Below are positions 46,223 through 57,989 of a stretch of DNA of 64,000 bases, in pieces. The stretch covers positions 6,386,001 to 6,450,000 of the forward strand of contig NZ_FMIB01000002.1 of assembly GCF_900091475.1 (NCBI RefSeq), read 5' to 3'. Within the stretch, counting starts at the first letter, position 1. Each line of letters opens with the position of its first letter. The notes beneath the pieces are model-generated. The model was given only the letters and a program-made list of their open reading frames with translations. It was not told the DNA's origin and did not search any database. The translations under genes were made by a program, and so were the position numbers. Source of the DNA: Micromonospora chersina (lineage in GTDB: Bacteria > Actinomycetota > Actinomycetes > Mycobacteriales > Micromonosporaceae).

Positions 46223-47569
46223 GTGCGCCTGTCTGATCTGCGCGGACGTCATGTCGCCGTCTGGGGCGCCGGCCGGGAGGGCCGGGCCGCGGTGACCGCG
46301 ATCGCCGCGCACGGCCCGGCCGACCTGGTGGCCGTCGACGACAGCGCGAACTTCCTCACCCTGCCCTGGGAGGGCCCGCTCGCCGCGGCGGCGCCGCTGG
46401 TCACCGGGGAGGACGGCTTCGCCCGGCTGGCCGCCGCCGACGTGGTGGTCCGCTCGCCCGGGGTGCCGAACACCCACCCCTGGATGGTGGAGCTGCGCCG
46501 CCGGGCCGTCCCGGTCACCCAGGGCAGCGCGCTCTGGATGGCCGACCACGCGGACCGGACCGTCGGGGTGACCGGCAGCAAGGGCAAGAGCACCACCTCC
46601 AGCCTGATCAGCCACCTGCTCACCGCCATGGACCGGCCGAACGTCTTCGGCGGCAACATCGGGGTGCCGCTGCTCGACCTGCCCGAGGCGGAGCTGTACG
46701 TGCTGGAGCTGTCCAGCTACCAGTGCGCCGACCTGACCGACTCGCCGCGGGTGGCCGTGGTGACGGCGCTGTTTCCCGAGCACCTGGACGCGCACGGCGG
46801 CGAGCGGGAGTACTACCGGGACAAGCTCAACCTGCTAGCGCACGGTCCGCACACCGTGGTGGTCAACGGCGCCGACCCGCGGCTGGCGTTCGAACTGGGG
46901 GACCGGGCGGCGGTCCGGGCCGGGTCGACGGACACCACCCACGTGGCCACCGGCCCGGACGGCGCCCGCTGGTTCCACCTGCGGGACACGCCGCTGTTCC
47001 CGCGCGCCGTGCTGCCCCTGGTCGGGCGGCACAACGAGGGCAACCTCTGCGTCGCCCTCGCCGTGCTCGACGCGCTCGGCGTCGACGTGGTGGCGCGCAA
47101 GGACAGCCTCGCCATCGCGGTGGCCGGGTTCCAGGGCCTCGCCCACCGGCTCACCGAGATCGCCGACCCGTCCGGGCTCACCTTCGTCGATGACACGCTG
47201 GCCACCAGCCCGTACGCGGCCATGCACGCGATCGACGCGTACGAGGGGCGGCCGTTGACCGTGATCGTCGGCGGGACCGATCGGGGGCTGGACTACACCC
47301 CGCTCCGCGACCACCTGGCCGAGCGGGAGATCACCGTCATCGGCATCCCGGACAGCGGCCCCCGGATCGTGGAGGCCCTCGCCGGGCTGGCGGCGGTGCG
47401 CACCGAACTCGCCGAGGACCTGGTGGCCGCCGTGGGGCTGGCCCGCAAGCTCACCCCGGCCGGCGGCGTGGTGCTGCTCTCCCCGGCCGCGCCCAGCTAC
47501 GGCCGGTTCCGCAACTTCGAGCACCGCTCCGAGGTCTTCGCGCAGGCGGTCGCCGACACCGCCCGCTGA
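46223..47569 (+). CDS. murD2: MurD-type ligase, probable MurD2 (UDP-MurNAc-L-Ala:L-Glu ligase)
   Basis: 448 residues of the Mur ligase fold: N-terminal Rossmann domain (HVAVWGAGREGRAAV), ATP loop GVTGSKGKSTTSSL (about 115-128), ELSSYQ, FPEHLDAHGG, central N/H-x-N-x2-N region (GRHNEGNLCVALAV) and C-terminal domain with IVGGTDRGLDY. Canonical MurD adds D-Glu; the MurD2 subgroup paired with MurL adds L-Glu. Pairing with murL is the reason for the MurD2 reading; substrate stereochemistry cannot be read from the sequence. GTG at 46223 follows GAGGAGAG. Confidence 0.85.
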   Translation: MRLSDLRGRHVAVWGAGREGRAAVTAIAAHGPADLVAVDDSANFLTLPWEGPLAAAAPLVTGEDGFARLAAADVVVRSPGVPNTHPWMVELRRRAVPVTQGSALWMADHADRTVGVTGSKGKSTTSSLISHLLTAMDRPNVFGGNIGVPLLDLPEAELYVLELSSYQCADLTDSPRVAVVTALFPEHLDAHGGEREYYRDKLNLLAHGPHTVVVNGADPRLAFELGDRAAVRAGSTDTTHVATGPDGARWFHLRDTPLFPRAVLPLVGRHNEGNLCVALAVLDALGVDVVARKDSLAIAVAGFQGLAHRLTEIADPSGLTFVDDTLATSPYAAMHAIDAYEGRPLTVIVGGTDRGLDYTPLRDHLAEREITVIGIPDSGPRIVEALAGLAAVRTELAEDLVAAVGLARKLTPAGGVVLLSPAAPSYGRFRNFEHRSEVFAQAVADTAR

Positions 47570-47570
47570 C

Positions 47571-48074
47571 TCAGCCCCGCTCGGCCGCGGCCGGGTCCGG
47601 CGTCTCGACGCCGGGCAGCGGCGCGGTGTCGGCGTCGTCCGCCGGCTCGCGGGGCGCCGGCGGTCCGGCAGCCTCGGTGGCCGGCCGGCGCCGCCGGTCC
47701 GGGGTCCAGGCGAAGGCGAGCGCGCCGCCGACCAGGGCCAGGAGCATCCCCACCAGGAAGCCGCCCAGGTTCGACGTCAGCCAGGAGACCAGCCCGAGCA
47801 CCAGGGAGACCAGCGCGTAGAAGACCCGCTGCTGCGGCGTGGCGATCAGCAGCGCCCCGCAGATCACCAGGATGATCGGCACCAGGTAGGCGGCCAGCCC
47901 CTGCGGCCCGATGTGCAGCAGCACCCCGAGCGGGGCACGCAGGGTCACCAGCATCTCCGCGCCGCCGAGTGCCACCAGCACACCGGCGGTGAACGGGCGG
48001 CCCCGCCGCCACCGGCGCCAGCGCCCGCCGGACCGGCGGGCGGCCGGCGCCGCCTCGTGTTTCGGGGCGGTCAT
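47571..48074 (-). CDS. DUF6114 family membrane protein
   Basis: 167 residues: basic start, four hydrophobic segments (about 30-125: AGVLVALGGAEMLVTL, YLVPIILVICGALLIA, VFYALVSLVLGLVSWLTS, LVGMLLALVGGALAFAW) and an acidic Pro-rich tail. DUF6114 proteins are normally encoded after a DUF6230 protein, as here; the two are separated by 1 nt (TGA-G-ATG), so translation is coupled. Function unknown. Confidence 0.8.
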   Translation of the reverse strand: MTAPKHEAAPAARRSGGRWRRWRRGRPFTAGVLVALGGAEMLVTLRAPLGVLLHIGPQGLAAYLVPIILVICGALLIATPQQRVFYALVSLVLGLVSWLTSNLGGFLVGMLLALVGGALAFAWTPDRRRRPATEAAGPPAPREPADDADTAPLPGVETPDPAAAERG

Positions 48075-48075
48075 C

Positions 48076-48705
48076 TCAGCACCCGTCGGAGCTGAACGCC
48101 ATGTGCAGGTTGGGCAGGGTGAAGACGGCGGCCGTCGTGGCGTAGTTGTTCTGCCGCAGGTTGGTGATGGTCACCGTGTCGGCCTGCTGGGCGAAGACGC
48201 CCGGGTTGCCGCGGACCCCGGGCACCTGGTCGACGGTGCTGGCGTCCTGACCGACGTTGATGTTCTTGAACGAGGCGTTGCCGGCGACCTCGTCGCCGTC
48301 GACGACCAGGGTCCGGGCGGTGACCGGCTTGCCCTCGCCGCCGGCGGTGATCCGCAGGTTGATCCCGCCCAGGCTGATGCTCTGGCACAGGTTCGTCAGT
48401 TCGGCCTTGTCGATCGCCGAGACGATCACCACGACCTGCCCGCCGGTGTCGCCCTGGTTGGGGCTGTCCGGAATCATCTGGTCGAGCGTGGCGAACTGCT
48501 CGAACCCGGTGCCGGTGAGCTTGTCGGCCGTGACGGTGAACGGCATGCCCGAGATGGCGAACTGGGCGCCGAGCACGCCCTGGGCGGTCAGCACCACCAT
48601 GCCGGCCGCGCCGACCGCGACGGTGCCCAGCGTGACGGCGAACCGGCGCCAGCGCACGCCGCTGCGCGGCGGCTCGGGCTCGTGCGGTGCGATGTGCTCC
48701 GACAT
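48076..48705 (-). CDS. DUF6230 family protein
   Basis: 209 residues: basic stretch (RWRRFAVTLG), one hydrophobic segment (about 22-45), then an extracellular domain with two cysteines (LTNLCQ and SDGC at the C-terminus) likely disulfide-bonded. Relatives are sometimes labelled cholesterol esterase without support; no catalytic triad is visible. Good AAGGAG before the ATG at 48705. Confidence 0.8.
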   Translation of the reverse strand: MSEHIAPHEPEPPRSGVRWRRFAVTLGTVAVGAAGMVVLTAQGVLGAQFAISGMPFTVTADKLTGTGFEQFATLDQMIPDSPNQGDTGGQVVVIVSAIDKAELTNLCQSISLGGINLRITAGGEGKPVTARTLVVDGDEVAGNASFKNINVGQDASTVDQVPGVRGNPGVFAQQADTVTITNLRQNNYATTAAVFTLPNLHMAFSSDGC

Positions 48706-48874
48706 GGCGGCTCCTTTTCGAGATCAATTCATCGACGACGATGCGGAATGGATCTGAATTGGCTTCGCGAGATGTGCCGCGCCGTGGGCGCAGGCCGAAG
48801 TTACCGCTGGGTAAAGGTCGGGTCAACAGCGTGTAGCACCGAGTTCGGCGGCATCTGCCAAATGCGGCCAAAGT

Positions 48875-48894
48875 GAAAAACCGCTGCGGTTTTC
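48875..48894 (-). terminator. Intrinsic terminator of the TetR gene
   Basis: Minus strand GAAAACCGC-A-GCGGTTTTTCA: an 8-9-bp stem followed by T5, 15 nt after the TetR stop. One of the few terminators in the window with a proper T-run. 48706-48874 otherwise holds the DUF6230 promoter region. Confidence 0.75.
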
Positions 48895-48908
48895 GACCGC
48901 GCCGCAGT

Positions 48909-49673
48909 TCAGGTGTGGGTATTCGATGCGCAGGGCGCGGCCGTGCTGGGGCCGTCGTCGGGGCGTACCGGCCGGGTCGCCCGGGTGGCGCCGTCGGTGC
49001 CGAGGAACGGGGCCGTGGCCGCGTACGTGAGCACCGGCAGCAGCAGCGGCAGGTCCTCCGCCCGGCCCTGCGCGACCCGGCCGCGGATGGTCGCGTGGAG
49101 GCCGCCGACCACCGTGGACACCAGCGTCTCCCGGTCCACGCCGTCGGCGACCGGACCTGGGCCGGCGTCGGCGAAGAACCTGCGGAAGCTGCCCAGCAGC
49201 GCGTCCCGTTCCCGGCGCGCGTCCGGGCCGGCGGCGTCCACCTCGACCAGCGCCATCCGGGCGAACGCCGGCACGCTGGCGAGCACCTCCAGCAGGGTGC
49301 GCAGCGCGGCGCGGGCGGCGTCCGGCCAGGCCGGCCCCGCGTCCCGGTAGGCGCTCTCCATGAGCTGCGACACCACGGCGATGCCGTGCCGGTACGCGGC
49401 GAGGAACGCGTCCTCCTTGCCGGTGAAGAGGGCGTAGAAGGCCGGCCGGGTCACCCCGGCGGCGTGGCAGATGTCGCTGACGCGGGCGTTGTCGTAGCCC
49501 TTCGTGGCCACCTCCTGCACGAGGCCGTCGAAGAGGCGGTCGCGCTGCGTCGCCGCCACCACCTCTGCGGAGACCCGGCGCGGGCCGCGCTTGATGGCGC
49601 GGTCCGGGTCGCGGCCGGGGCGCGCGCCGGGCAGCGGGACCGGCGCCGGTTGCGGGCGGCGCGGTGTGGTCAA
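48909..49673 (-). CDS. TetR-family transcriptional regulator
   Basis: 254 residues with a long N-terminal extension (1-35, Pro/Arg-rich) before the TetR HTH (VSDICHAAGVTRPAFYALFT, about 65-85). C-terminal ligand domain hydrophobic, ligand unknown. The start is a TTG at 49673 with AGGGAGG 8 nt upstream; the next in-frame choices have no ribosome site. Position beside DUF6230/DUF6114 and the divergent secreted protein suggests it controls one or both. Confidence 0.82.
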   Translation of the reverse strand: MTTPRRPQPAPVPLPGARPGRDPDRAIKRGPRRVSAEVVAATQRDRLFDGLVQEVATKGYDNARVSDICHAAGVTRPAFYALFTGKEDAFLAAYRHGIAVVSQLMESAYRDAGPAWPDAARAALRTLLEVLASVPAFARMALVEVDAAGPDARRERDALLGSFRRFFADAGPGPVADGVDRETLVSTVVGGLHATIRGRVAQGRAEDLPLLLPVLTYAATAPFLGTDGATRATRPVRPDDGPSTAAPCASNTHT

Positions 49674-50741
<1,068 letters not shown>

Positions 50742-50752
50742 CCACCGTCCAC

Positions 50753-50787
50753 GGGCCGGTGCGCGGCGGTTCGCCGTGCGCCGGCCC
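50753..50787. terminator. Bidirectional hairpin terminator
   Basis: GGGCCGGTGCGCGGCG (50753-50768), GTT loop, CGCCGTGCGCCGGCCC (50772-50787): 14 pairs plus two wobble/mismatch positions, between convergent genes. Confidence 0.75.
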
Positions 50788-50800
50788 CGCCGTGCGCCGG

Positions 50801-51778
50801 TCAGCCGGCCGCCAGCAACCCGTGCAGCGCGCGCATCGAGCGGAGCGCGGAGCGGATCTCCTGGAGGTAGCGCCCCGCCGTGAGGGTGGGCTCCGGCACC
50901 CGGACCGGCGTGTCCAGCGCCGGGTCCACCCCGACCGTGTCGATCCCGCAGCCGAACGGCACGGCGAGCGTACGCAGCGCGTCGCAGTGCTGGAACGGCA
51001 CGTAGATGGGGGCGGTCACCATGAGCACCGGATCCCCCTGGCGCAGCCGGACGTGCCCGGCCCAGAACCGCTGGGTGTCGGCCGTGTGCGCCCGGCGGAG
51101 GTCCGGCTCTCCGGACGGGGCGGCGAGCACCCGGACCGGAGGCAGCCCGGCGGGCCGGTAGGTGCGCGAGGACCAGGCCCGGTGCGGGTGGTCCGCGTCC
51201 TCGCCGATCTCCTCGCTCGGCGCGTCCACCCCGAACGCCACGCGCACCCCGGCGTCCAGGGCGTCCACCTCGGTGGCGCAGCCGTGCACCCCGAGGTCGG
51301 CGAGCATCCGCGACTCGACCGGGGAGAGGGCCCGGAAGCTGCCCAGCACCGCCACCTCGCCGTCGACGCCGGCGACCGTCCGGGCCAGGTGCGCGGCGTA
51401 CGCGGTGCGCCGCAGGCAGGCGTGCGCCAGGCCGCCCAGGACCAGCAGGTGCGCGTAGCGGGGCAGGGTCGGCGGGACGGCCCGGACCAGGCCCAGCGCC
51501 GTCGCCGCGTCGAGCACCAGCCCGACCGTGGCCGGGTCGAACGCCGGCTCCCGGGCGTCGGGGCGTTCCCGCCCACCGCGGAAGTCCCAGTGCCGGGCGG
51601 AGAAGTCGTCCAGCCCGGCCAGCACCGCGCTCAGGTCGCCGGCCGGCCAGTCACCGCCGAAGTGCCCGACCAGGGTCCGCATGGGCGGCGAGTCCACCCA
51701 GGCCCGTACCCCCGCGGTCAGTTCCGCCCGGGTCGTCCCCGCCGCGCCGGCCGGCAGCGCCACCTCCGTCGTCCGCAC
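50801..51778 (-). CDS. Conserved hypothetical protein
   Basis: 325 residues, no signal or membrane segment. Not recognised with certainty. HLLVLGGLAHACLRRTAYAA, VAVLGSFRALSPVE and LMVTAPIYVPFQHCDALRTL recall the nucleotide-binding layout of the DUF218/YdcF group, but the match is loose. GTG at 51778 lies 7 nt after a TAGCAT box (51791-51786), so probably leaderless. Confidence 0.6.
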   Translation of the reverse strand: MRTTEVALPAGAAGTTRAELTAGVRAWVDSPPMRTLVGHFGGDWPAGDLSAVLAGLDDFSARHWDFRGGRERPDAREPAFDPATVGLVLDAATALGLVRAVPPTLPRYAHLLVLGGLAHACLRRTAYAAHLARTVAGVDGEVAVLGSFRALSPVESRMLADLGVHGCATEVDALDAGVRVAFGVDAPSEEIGEDADHPHRAWSSRTYRPAGLPPVRVLAAPSGEPDLRRAHTADTQRFWAGHVRLRQGDPVLMVTAPIYVPFQHCDALRTLAVPFGCGIDTVGVDPALDTPVRVPEPTLTAGRYLQEIRSALRSMRALHGLLAAG

Positions 51779-51866
51779 CCGCCGGATGCTACCGGCGGTG
51801 GGCGGGCGCCGACCGACCGTTGTGGATCGTGGCTACCCTGGGCGCACGAGTGGTCGGGGGTGGCCG

Positions 51867-52739
51867 ATGGCGGGTGAGGCGATGCGGCGACGCGCGCGGG
51901 GCCGGACCGGCTCGGCGGAGAACCTGGTGCGGCTTGTCGCCCACACCGACCCGGTGGCCCTGGTCGGCATCAGCCTCTCCATCCTGCTGTCCGTGACGCT
52001 CGACCTGACCAACGCGGCCACCGGGGTGGAGTCGCTGCTGGCCGGGCTGATGGGCGTCACCATCTCGCTGGTGCTCGACTCGCTGGCCCGGGCCGAGCGC
52101 CGGTTCCACCTGCGGACGCTGCTGGACGGGCCGCCCTGGCTGGTCCGCGCCACACCACAGGTCGCCGGCGCGCTGCGCGAGGCGGCCGAGCGGCACGCCG
52201 GCACCCGGGTCGCGGTCGAGGCGCAGCGCCGCTTCGAGGAGTTCCGCCGGCAGGCGGAGCAGCTCGCGGCGGGCCGGATCATCCGGCCCGGCGACGACGA
52301 CGAGGACCTCGTCGGGGCCACCCGGGACTGCGCGCGGGAGATGGTCGGGCTGACAAACGTGATGCCCCGGGTCAGCGGCGAGCTGAGCTGGTGGCGCGGC
52401 GACGTCGGCCGGCGTTACTGGGAGGCCAACGTGGCCGCCCTGGCCCGGGGCGTACGCATCACCCGGGTCTTCGTCTACGCCACCCTCAGCCCCGAGCTGG
52501 CCGAGCTGGTGGAGGCGCAGCGGCGGGCCGGCGTGCGGGTGGGCCTCCTGCCGATCGGCGCGGTGAGCCCGCACCTGCACGTCAACCTGGCGGTCTGGGA
52601 CGGGTCGAGCTGCTGGGAGGGAAGGATGACCGCCCACGGCGAGATCAGCGAGAACGAGTTCTCCGTCCACCCCGCCGACGTGGAGCGGCTGACCCGCGTC
52701 TTCCGGACCTGCGCCGACGCCGCCACCTTCGCGGGCTGA
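51867..52739 (+). CDS. Two-helix membrane protein with C-terminal PLD-like region, unknown function
   Basis: 290 residues: two hydrophobic segments (about 30-80: DPVALVGISLSILLSVTLDL, SLLAGLMGVTISLVLDSL), a charged helical part, then an alpha/beta region (YWEANVAALARGVRITRVFV, LVEAQRRAGVRVGLLPIG) of the kind found in phospholipase-D-fold sensor domains, without the HKD catalytic residues. First gene of a pair with the following membrane protein, 5 nt away. Confidence 0.6.
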   Translation: MAGEAMRRRARGRTGSAENLVRLVAHTDPVALVGISLSILLSVTLDLTNAATGVESLLAGLMGVTISLVLDSLARAERRFHLRTLLDGPPWLVRATPQVAGALREAAERHAGTRVAVEAQRRFEEFRRQAEQLAAGRIIRPGDDDEDLVGATRDCAREMVGLTNVMPRVSGELSWWRGDVGRRYWEANVAALARGVRITRVFVYATLSPELAELVEAQRRAGVRVGLLPIGAVSPHLHVNLAVWDGSSCWEGRMTAHGEISENEFSVHPADVERLTRVFRTCADAATFAG

Positions 52740-52744
52740 CCGCC

Positions 52745-53548
52745 GTGACCTGGAGCGCCGTGCTGCTGGTGACTGCCGTGGTCTGGGCGGTCAGCGTGCT
52801 GCGGTCGGTCCGGCTGCGGGCGTTCGTCTACAGCCTGCCGCTGCCGATGACCCTCGCCCTGGTCACCACCGGCCACCCGGTGGCGGGGGCGCAACTGCTC
52901 GGCGTGGTCGGCCTGAACCTGTTCTTCCTCACGGTGGCGGTCACCCACCGCCGGCTGCGCTGGCCGATCCTCCTCGCCGACCTGGCCGGCGTCGCGGTCT
53001 ACGTGGCGCTCAGCGCCGGGGCGCTCGCGGCGCCGGTGCCGTTCGAGGCGGCGCTGGCCGGCACCGCGGCGCTCTGGGCGCTGGCCATGGTGCTGCTGCG
53101 CCGCCGGTCCGCCGCCGCGCCGCCACCGCGGCCGGCGGACACCCGCCGGGACGGCCTGACCGCGCCGGTCAAGCTCGTGGTCATCTTCGCCGGCGCGTTG
53201 CTCACCGGGCTGCTCGGCGGGCTGCTGCGCGGCATGGTGGTCACCTTCCCGTACTCCGGGGTGCTGGTCGCCGTCGAGGCCCGCCACCAGCTTCCCGAGT
53301 TCAGCCGGCACTTCGCCCGCAACAGCCTGGCCCTGGTCGCCTTCCTCACCGGCCACCACTACCTCCAGGGCACCTCGCCGGCGTTGGCCCTGGCCGCCGG
53401 CTGGGCCGCCTTCGCGCTGGTCGCCGCCGCCCTGCACCTGCCCCGCAACGGCACGCTGCTGCGGATCGAGTGGCCGATGAGCCGTCTGGCCAGCGGAAGG
53501 GCGGGCGACAGCCGGATTTCGCTCCGGAAACCGCAACGAGATGGTTGA
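52745..53548 (+). CDS. Uncharacterised membrane protein
   Basis: 267-268 residues with about seven hydrophobic segments and a cytoplasmic loop of Pro/Arg residues near 115-135. Reads VTWSAVLLVTAVVWAVSVLR at the start; HHYLQGTSPALALAAGW near the end. Not recognised. GTG at 52745, 5 nt after the preceding stop, so co-translated with it. Possibly a transporter-like partner. Confidence 0.6.
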   Translation: MTWSAVLLVTAVVWAVSVLRSVRLRAFVYSLPLPMTLALVTTGHPVAGAQLLGVVGLNLFFLTVAVTHRRLRWPILLADLAGVAVYVALSAGALAAPVPFEAALAGTAALWALAMVLLRRRSAAAPPPRPADTRRDGLTAPVKLVVIFAGALLTGLLGGLLRGMVVTFPYSGVLVAVEARHQLPEFSRHFARNSLALVAFLTGHHYLQGTSPALALAAGWAAFALVAAALHLPRNGTLLRIEWPMSRLASGRAGDSRISLRKPQRDG

Positions 53549-53653
53549 CGTGGTGTCAGGCGGACGGGCCCGCTGCGCTACACAGTGACAGTTGTCCCTG
53601 CCTCCCCGTGGTGAGAGCGTGCGGGGGACCAACCGCCGCTGAAGGGTGCGCCG

Positions 53654-54957
53654 ATGACCTCCGACGACCTGCTGGCCCGGCACCGGGCCGTGCTCCCGTC
53701 CTGGATGCCGCTCTACTACGCCGAACCGCTGGAGCTGGTCGCCGGCTCGGGCCGCCGGGTGACCGACGCGTCCGGACGCAGCTACCTGGACTTCTTCGGC
53801 GGCGTGCTGACCAACATGATCGGCTACGACATCCCGGAGATCCGCGAGGCGGTCGAACGGCAGCTGCGCACCGGCATCGTCCACAGCTCGACGCTCTACC
53901 TCATCCGGCAGCAGGTCGAGCTGGCCGAGAAGATCGCCCGGCTCTCCGGCATCCCGGACGCCCGGGTCTTCTTCACCAACTCCGGCACCGAGGCCAACGA
54001 GGCGGCCCTGCTCGTCGCCACCAACTACCGCCGCTCGCACCAGATCCTCGCGGTGCGCAACAGCTACCACGGCCGGTCGTACGCCGCCATGGGCGTCACG
54101 GGCAACCGGGGCTGGTCGGCCAGCGCGCTCAACCCGCTCCAGGTGGCCTGGCTGCACTCCGGCGAGCGGCTGCGCGGCCTGCTGGCCCGGCTCGACGAGG
54201 GCGACCGGATCGACGCCGCCGTGGAGGACCTGCGCGAGGTGCTCGCCACCCAGACCGCCGGCGACGTGGCCTGCCTGATCGCCGAGCCGATCCAGGGCGT
54301 CGGCGGCTTCGTGCACGCCCCGGACGGGCTCTTCGCCGCCTGGAAGAAGGTGCTCGACGAGCACGGCATCCTGCTCGTCTCCGACGAGGTGCAGACCGGC
54401 TGGGGCCGCACGGGTGAGCACTTCTGGGGCTACCAGGCGCACGGGATCACCCCGGACCTGCTCACCTTCGCCAAGGGCATCGGCAACGGCTTCGCCCTGG
54501 CCGGCGTGGTCGGCCGGGCCGACGTGCTGGAGTCGGTGCCGGCGATCAGCTTCTCCACCTTCGGCGGCAACCCGGTCTCCACGGCGGCCGGCAACGCGGT
54601 CCTCGACTACCTGCTCGACCACGACCTCCAGGCGAACGCGGCGCGGGTGGGCGCGATCCTCGGCGACGGCCTGCGGGCCGCCACCGCCGACCTCGACTGC
54701 GTCGCCGAGGTCCGCGGCAAGGGCCTGATGCTCGGCGTCGAGTTCGTCCGCCCGGGCACCACCGAACCGGACCCCTCGCTCACCACCCGGGTCTTCGAGG
54801 CGTGCCGGGAGGGCGGCCTGCTGGTCGGCAAGGGCGGCCTGCTCGGCAACGTGGTGCGGATGGGGCCGCCGCTGACCCTGACCGAGGACGAGGCCCGCGA
54901 GGGCCTGGCCATCCTGGTCGAGGCCATCCGCTCGTCGGTCGCCGCGGAGGTGGCGGC

Positions 54958-54961
<4 letters not shown>
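53654..54961 (+). CDS. Class III PLP-dependent aminotransferase
   Basis: 435 residues. FTNSGTEANEAALLVA binds the cofactor phosphate, LLVSDEVQTGWGRTG holds the Asp that pairs with the pyridine nitrogen, and TFAKGIGNGF contains the Schiff-base Lys (about 279). Omega-amino acid aminotransferase group (beta-alanine, 3-aminoisobutyrate or GABA). The ATGA overlap with the semialdehyde dehydrogenase gene suggests the product is malonate or methylmalonate semialdehyde, i.e. pyrimidine or beta-alanine/valine breakdown. AAGGG 8 nt before the ATG. A GACA-GT-TGTC palindrome lies upstream (53587-53596). Confidence 0.9.
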
Positions 54962-56419
<1,458 letters not shown>

Positions 56420-56448
<29 letters not shown>

Positions 56449-57817
56449 GCAGCCGCAGCACCCCCGCCCCGGCCAGGTACGCCACCAGCGCCGGGGCGGG
56501 CAGCCCGAGCGGCTCGGGCGCGGCCTTGCGGGTGAGGCTGTTCAGCAGCAGCCCGGTGACGAGTCCGGCGTACCCGAGGACGGCCAGCGCGGTGCGCAGC
56601 CGGCGGGTGCCCTCGCGCGCCGGATGAGTGTCGGGCGGGCGGCGGGTGCGGGCCTCGATCGGGCCGAAGACGGCGACCAGCGCGGCCAGCACCACGGCGA
56701 GGGCGAGCAGCCAGGGGACCCGCCAGGCGTACCAGGCCGCCGTGCCGACCGGGGGAGTGGGCAGCACGCCGAGCGCGTCGAGCAGCCCGACCAGCAGCAC
56801 CGCGGCGGTCAGGTGCCAGAGGAAGACGGTGAGCACCACGGCGTTCACCGCGATCACCGCCTGCCACGGGCGGGGGCGCCGCAGCCAGCGCTGCGCCGGC
56901 TCGCGCAGCAGCAGGATCAGGCCGAGCTGCGCGGTGGCCGCGGCGAGCAGCGCCAGGCTCGGCGGGGCCGCGTTGTCCAGCCGCTCGCCGGGCACGTTGA
57001 GCAGCACCACCGGGTAGGGCCCGACGACGGTGAGCAGCAGCAGCGCGGCCAGCCCGCCGCCGAGCAGGACCGCCCCGGCCCGGCGGGACAGCGGCAGCCG
57101 GCGCCGGCGCAGGCCTCGGGGCCCGGCGCCGCCCGGCCGGGCCGGCCGGCCCTCGGGCTGCCCGGTGCGGGCGTCGTACCAGGCGAAGCCGAGCTGGTGT
57201 ACGGCCAGCCAGCCGAACAGGTAGTTGCCGCTCGCCAGCCCGGCCGGGCCGAGCAGCCGGCCCAGGTCACCGAGCGCGACCAGGGCGACCAGCACCACCG
57301 GCACGGCGAGCCCGAAGCGGCGGTGCAGCGCGTACATGGGTGGGGTCAGCGGCACCACCACGAGGTAGGCCACCAGGAACCAGAGCGGGATGGTGGCGAA
57401 CCAGACCACCGTGCGGACCTGGGTGGCGTCGGCGCCGCGCAGCGTGGCCACCGCGGCGCCGACCGCCAGCACCACGAGCAGCGCGGTGGTGGGCCGGGCC
57501 AGCCGCGCGCTGCGGTCGACGAGCCAGCCCGTGGGGGTGCCGCCCCGGCCGCGGCGGGCGGCCAGCGAGGCGGCGTTGGCGTAGCCGCCGACCAGGAAGA
57601 ACACCGGTATCACCTGGGCCACCCAGGTCAGCGGCCAGGCCCAGGGCAGGTCGCCGAGGGCCGAGTGGCCGGCGGGACGGCCGTTCCGGTCGTAGCCGAT
57701 GACTGTCACGCCCCAGTGGCCGAGCACGACCATGGTGATGGCGAGGGCCCGGAGCAGGTCGACGTAGCGCTCCCGGGCGGCCGGCGTGCGCTCGGCGAGC
57801 TGCCGCAGGCGGCGCAT
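56420..57817 (-). CDS. Membrane acyltransferase (acyltransferase 3 family)
   Basis: 465 residues with about ten to twelve membrane segments. RYVDLLRALAITMVVLGHWG contains the conserved His of acyltransferase 3 enzymes, and VFFLVGGYANAAS is a second family motif. Likely O-acylates a surface glycan or lipid. ATG at 57817 lies 6 nt after a TAGCCT box (57829-57824), so probably leaderless. Its last 29 nt overlap mmsA tail to tail. Confidence 0.85.
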
Positions 57818-57906
57818 GGGCTCAGGCTATGCCAGCCGGCGCCGGCCGGTACGGATAACGGTTCGGTCCTGAGGTCTTGTGGTCCGGAGCCCGCTGCCGT
57901 AGAAAT

Positions 57907-57934
57907 TCTTCAGCAACATCAACTGAACTGAAGA
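57907..57934. promoter_or_regulatory. Inverted repeat in the ngcE control region
   Basis: TCTTCAG (57907-57913) and CTGAAGA (57928-57934), 14 nt apart, about 56 nt before ngcE. Candidate operator or leader hairpin; no DasR-like site seen in 57830-57989. Confidence 0.5.
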
Positions 57935-57989
57935 CAAGCGACAGATGGCACCCCCGAGCCTCGATGTGTACCCGGACCGAGGAGATGCG

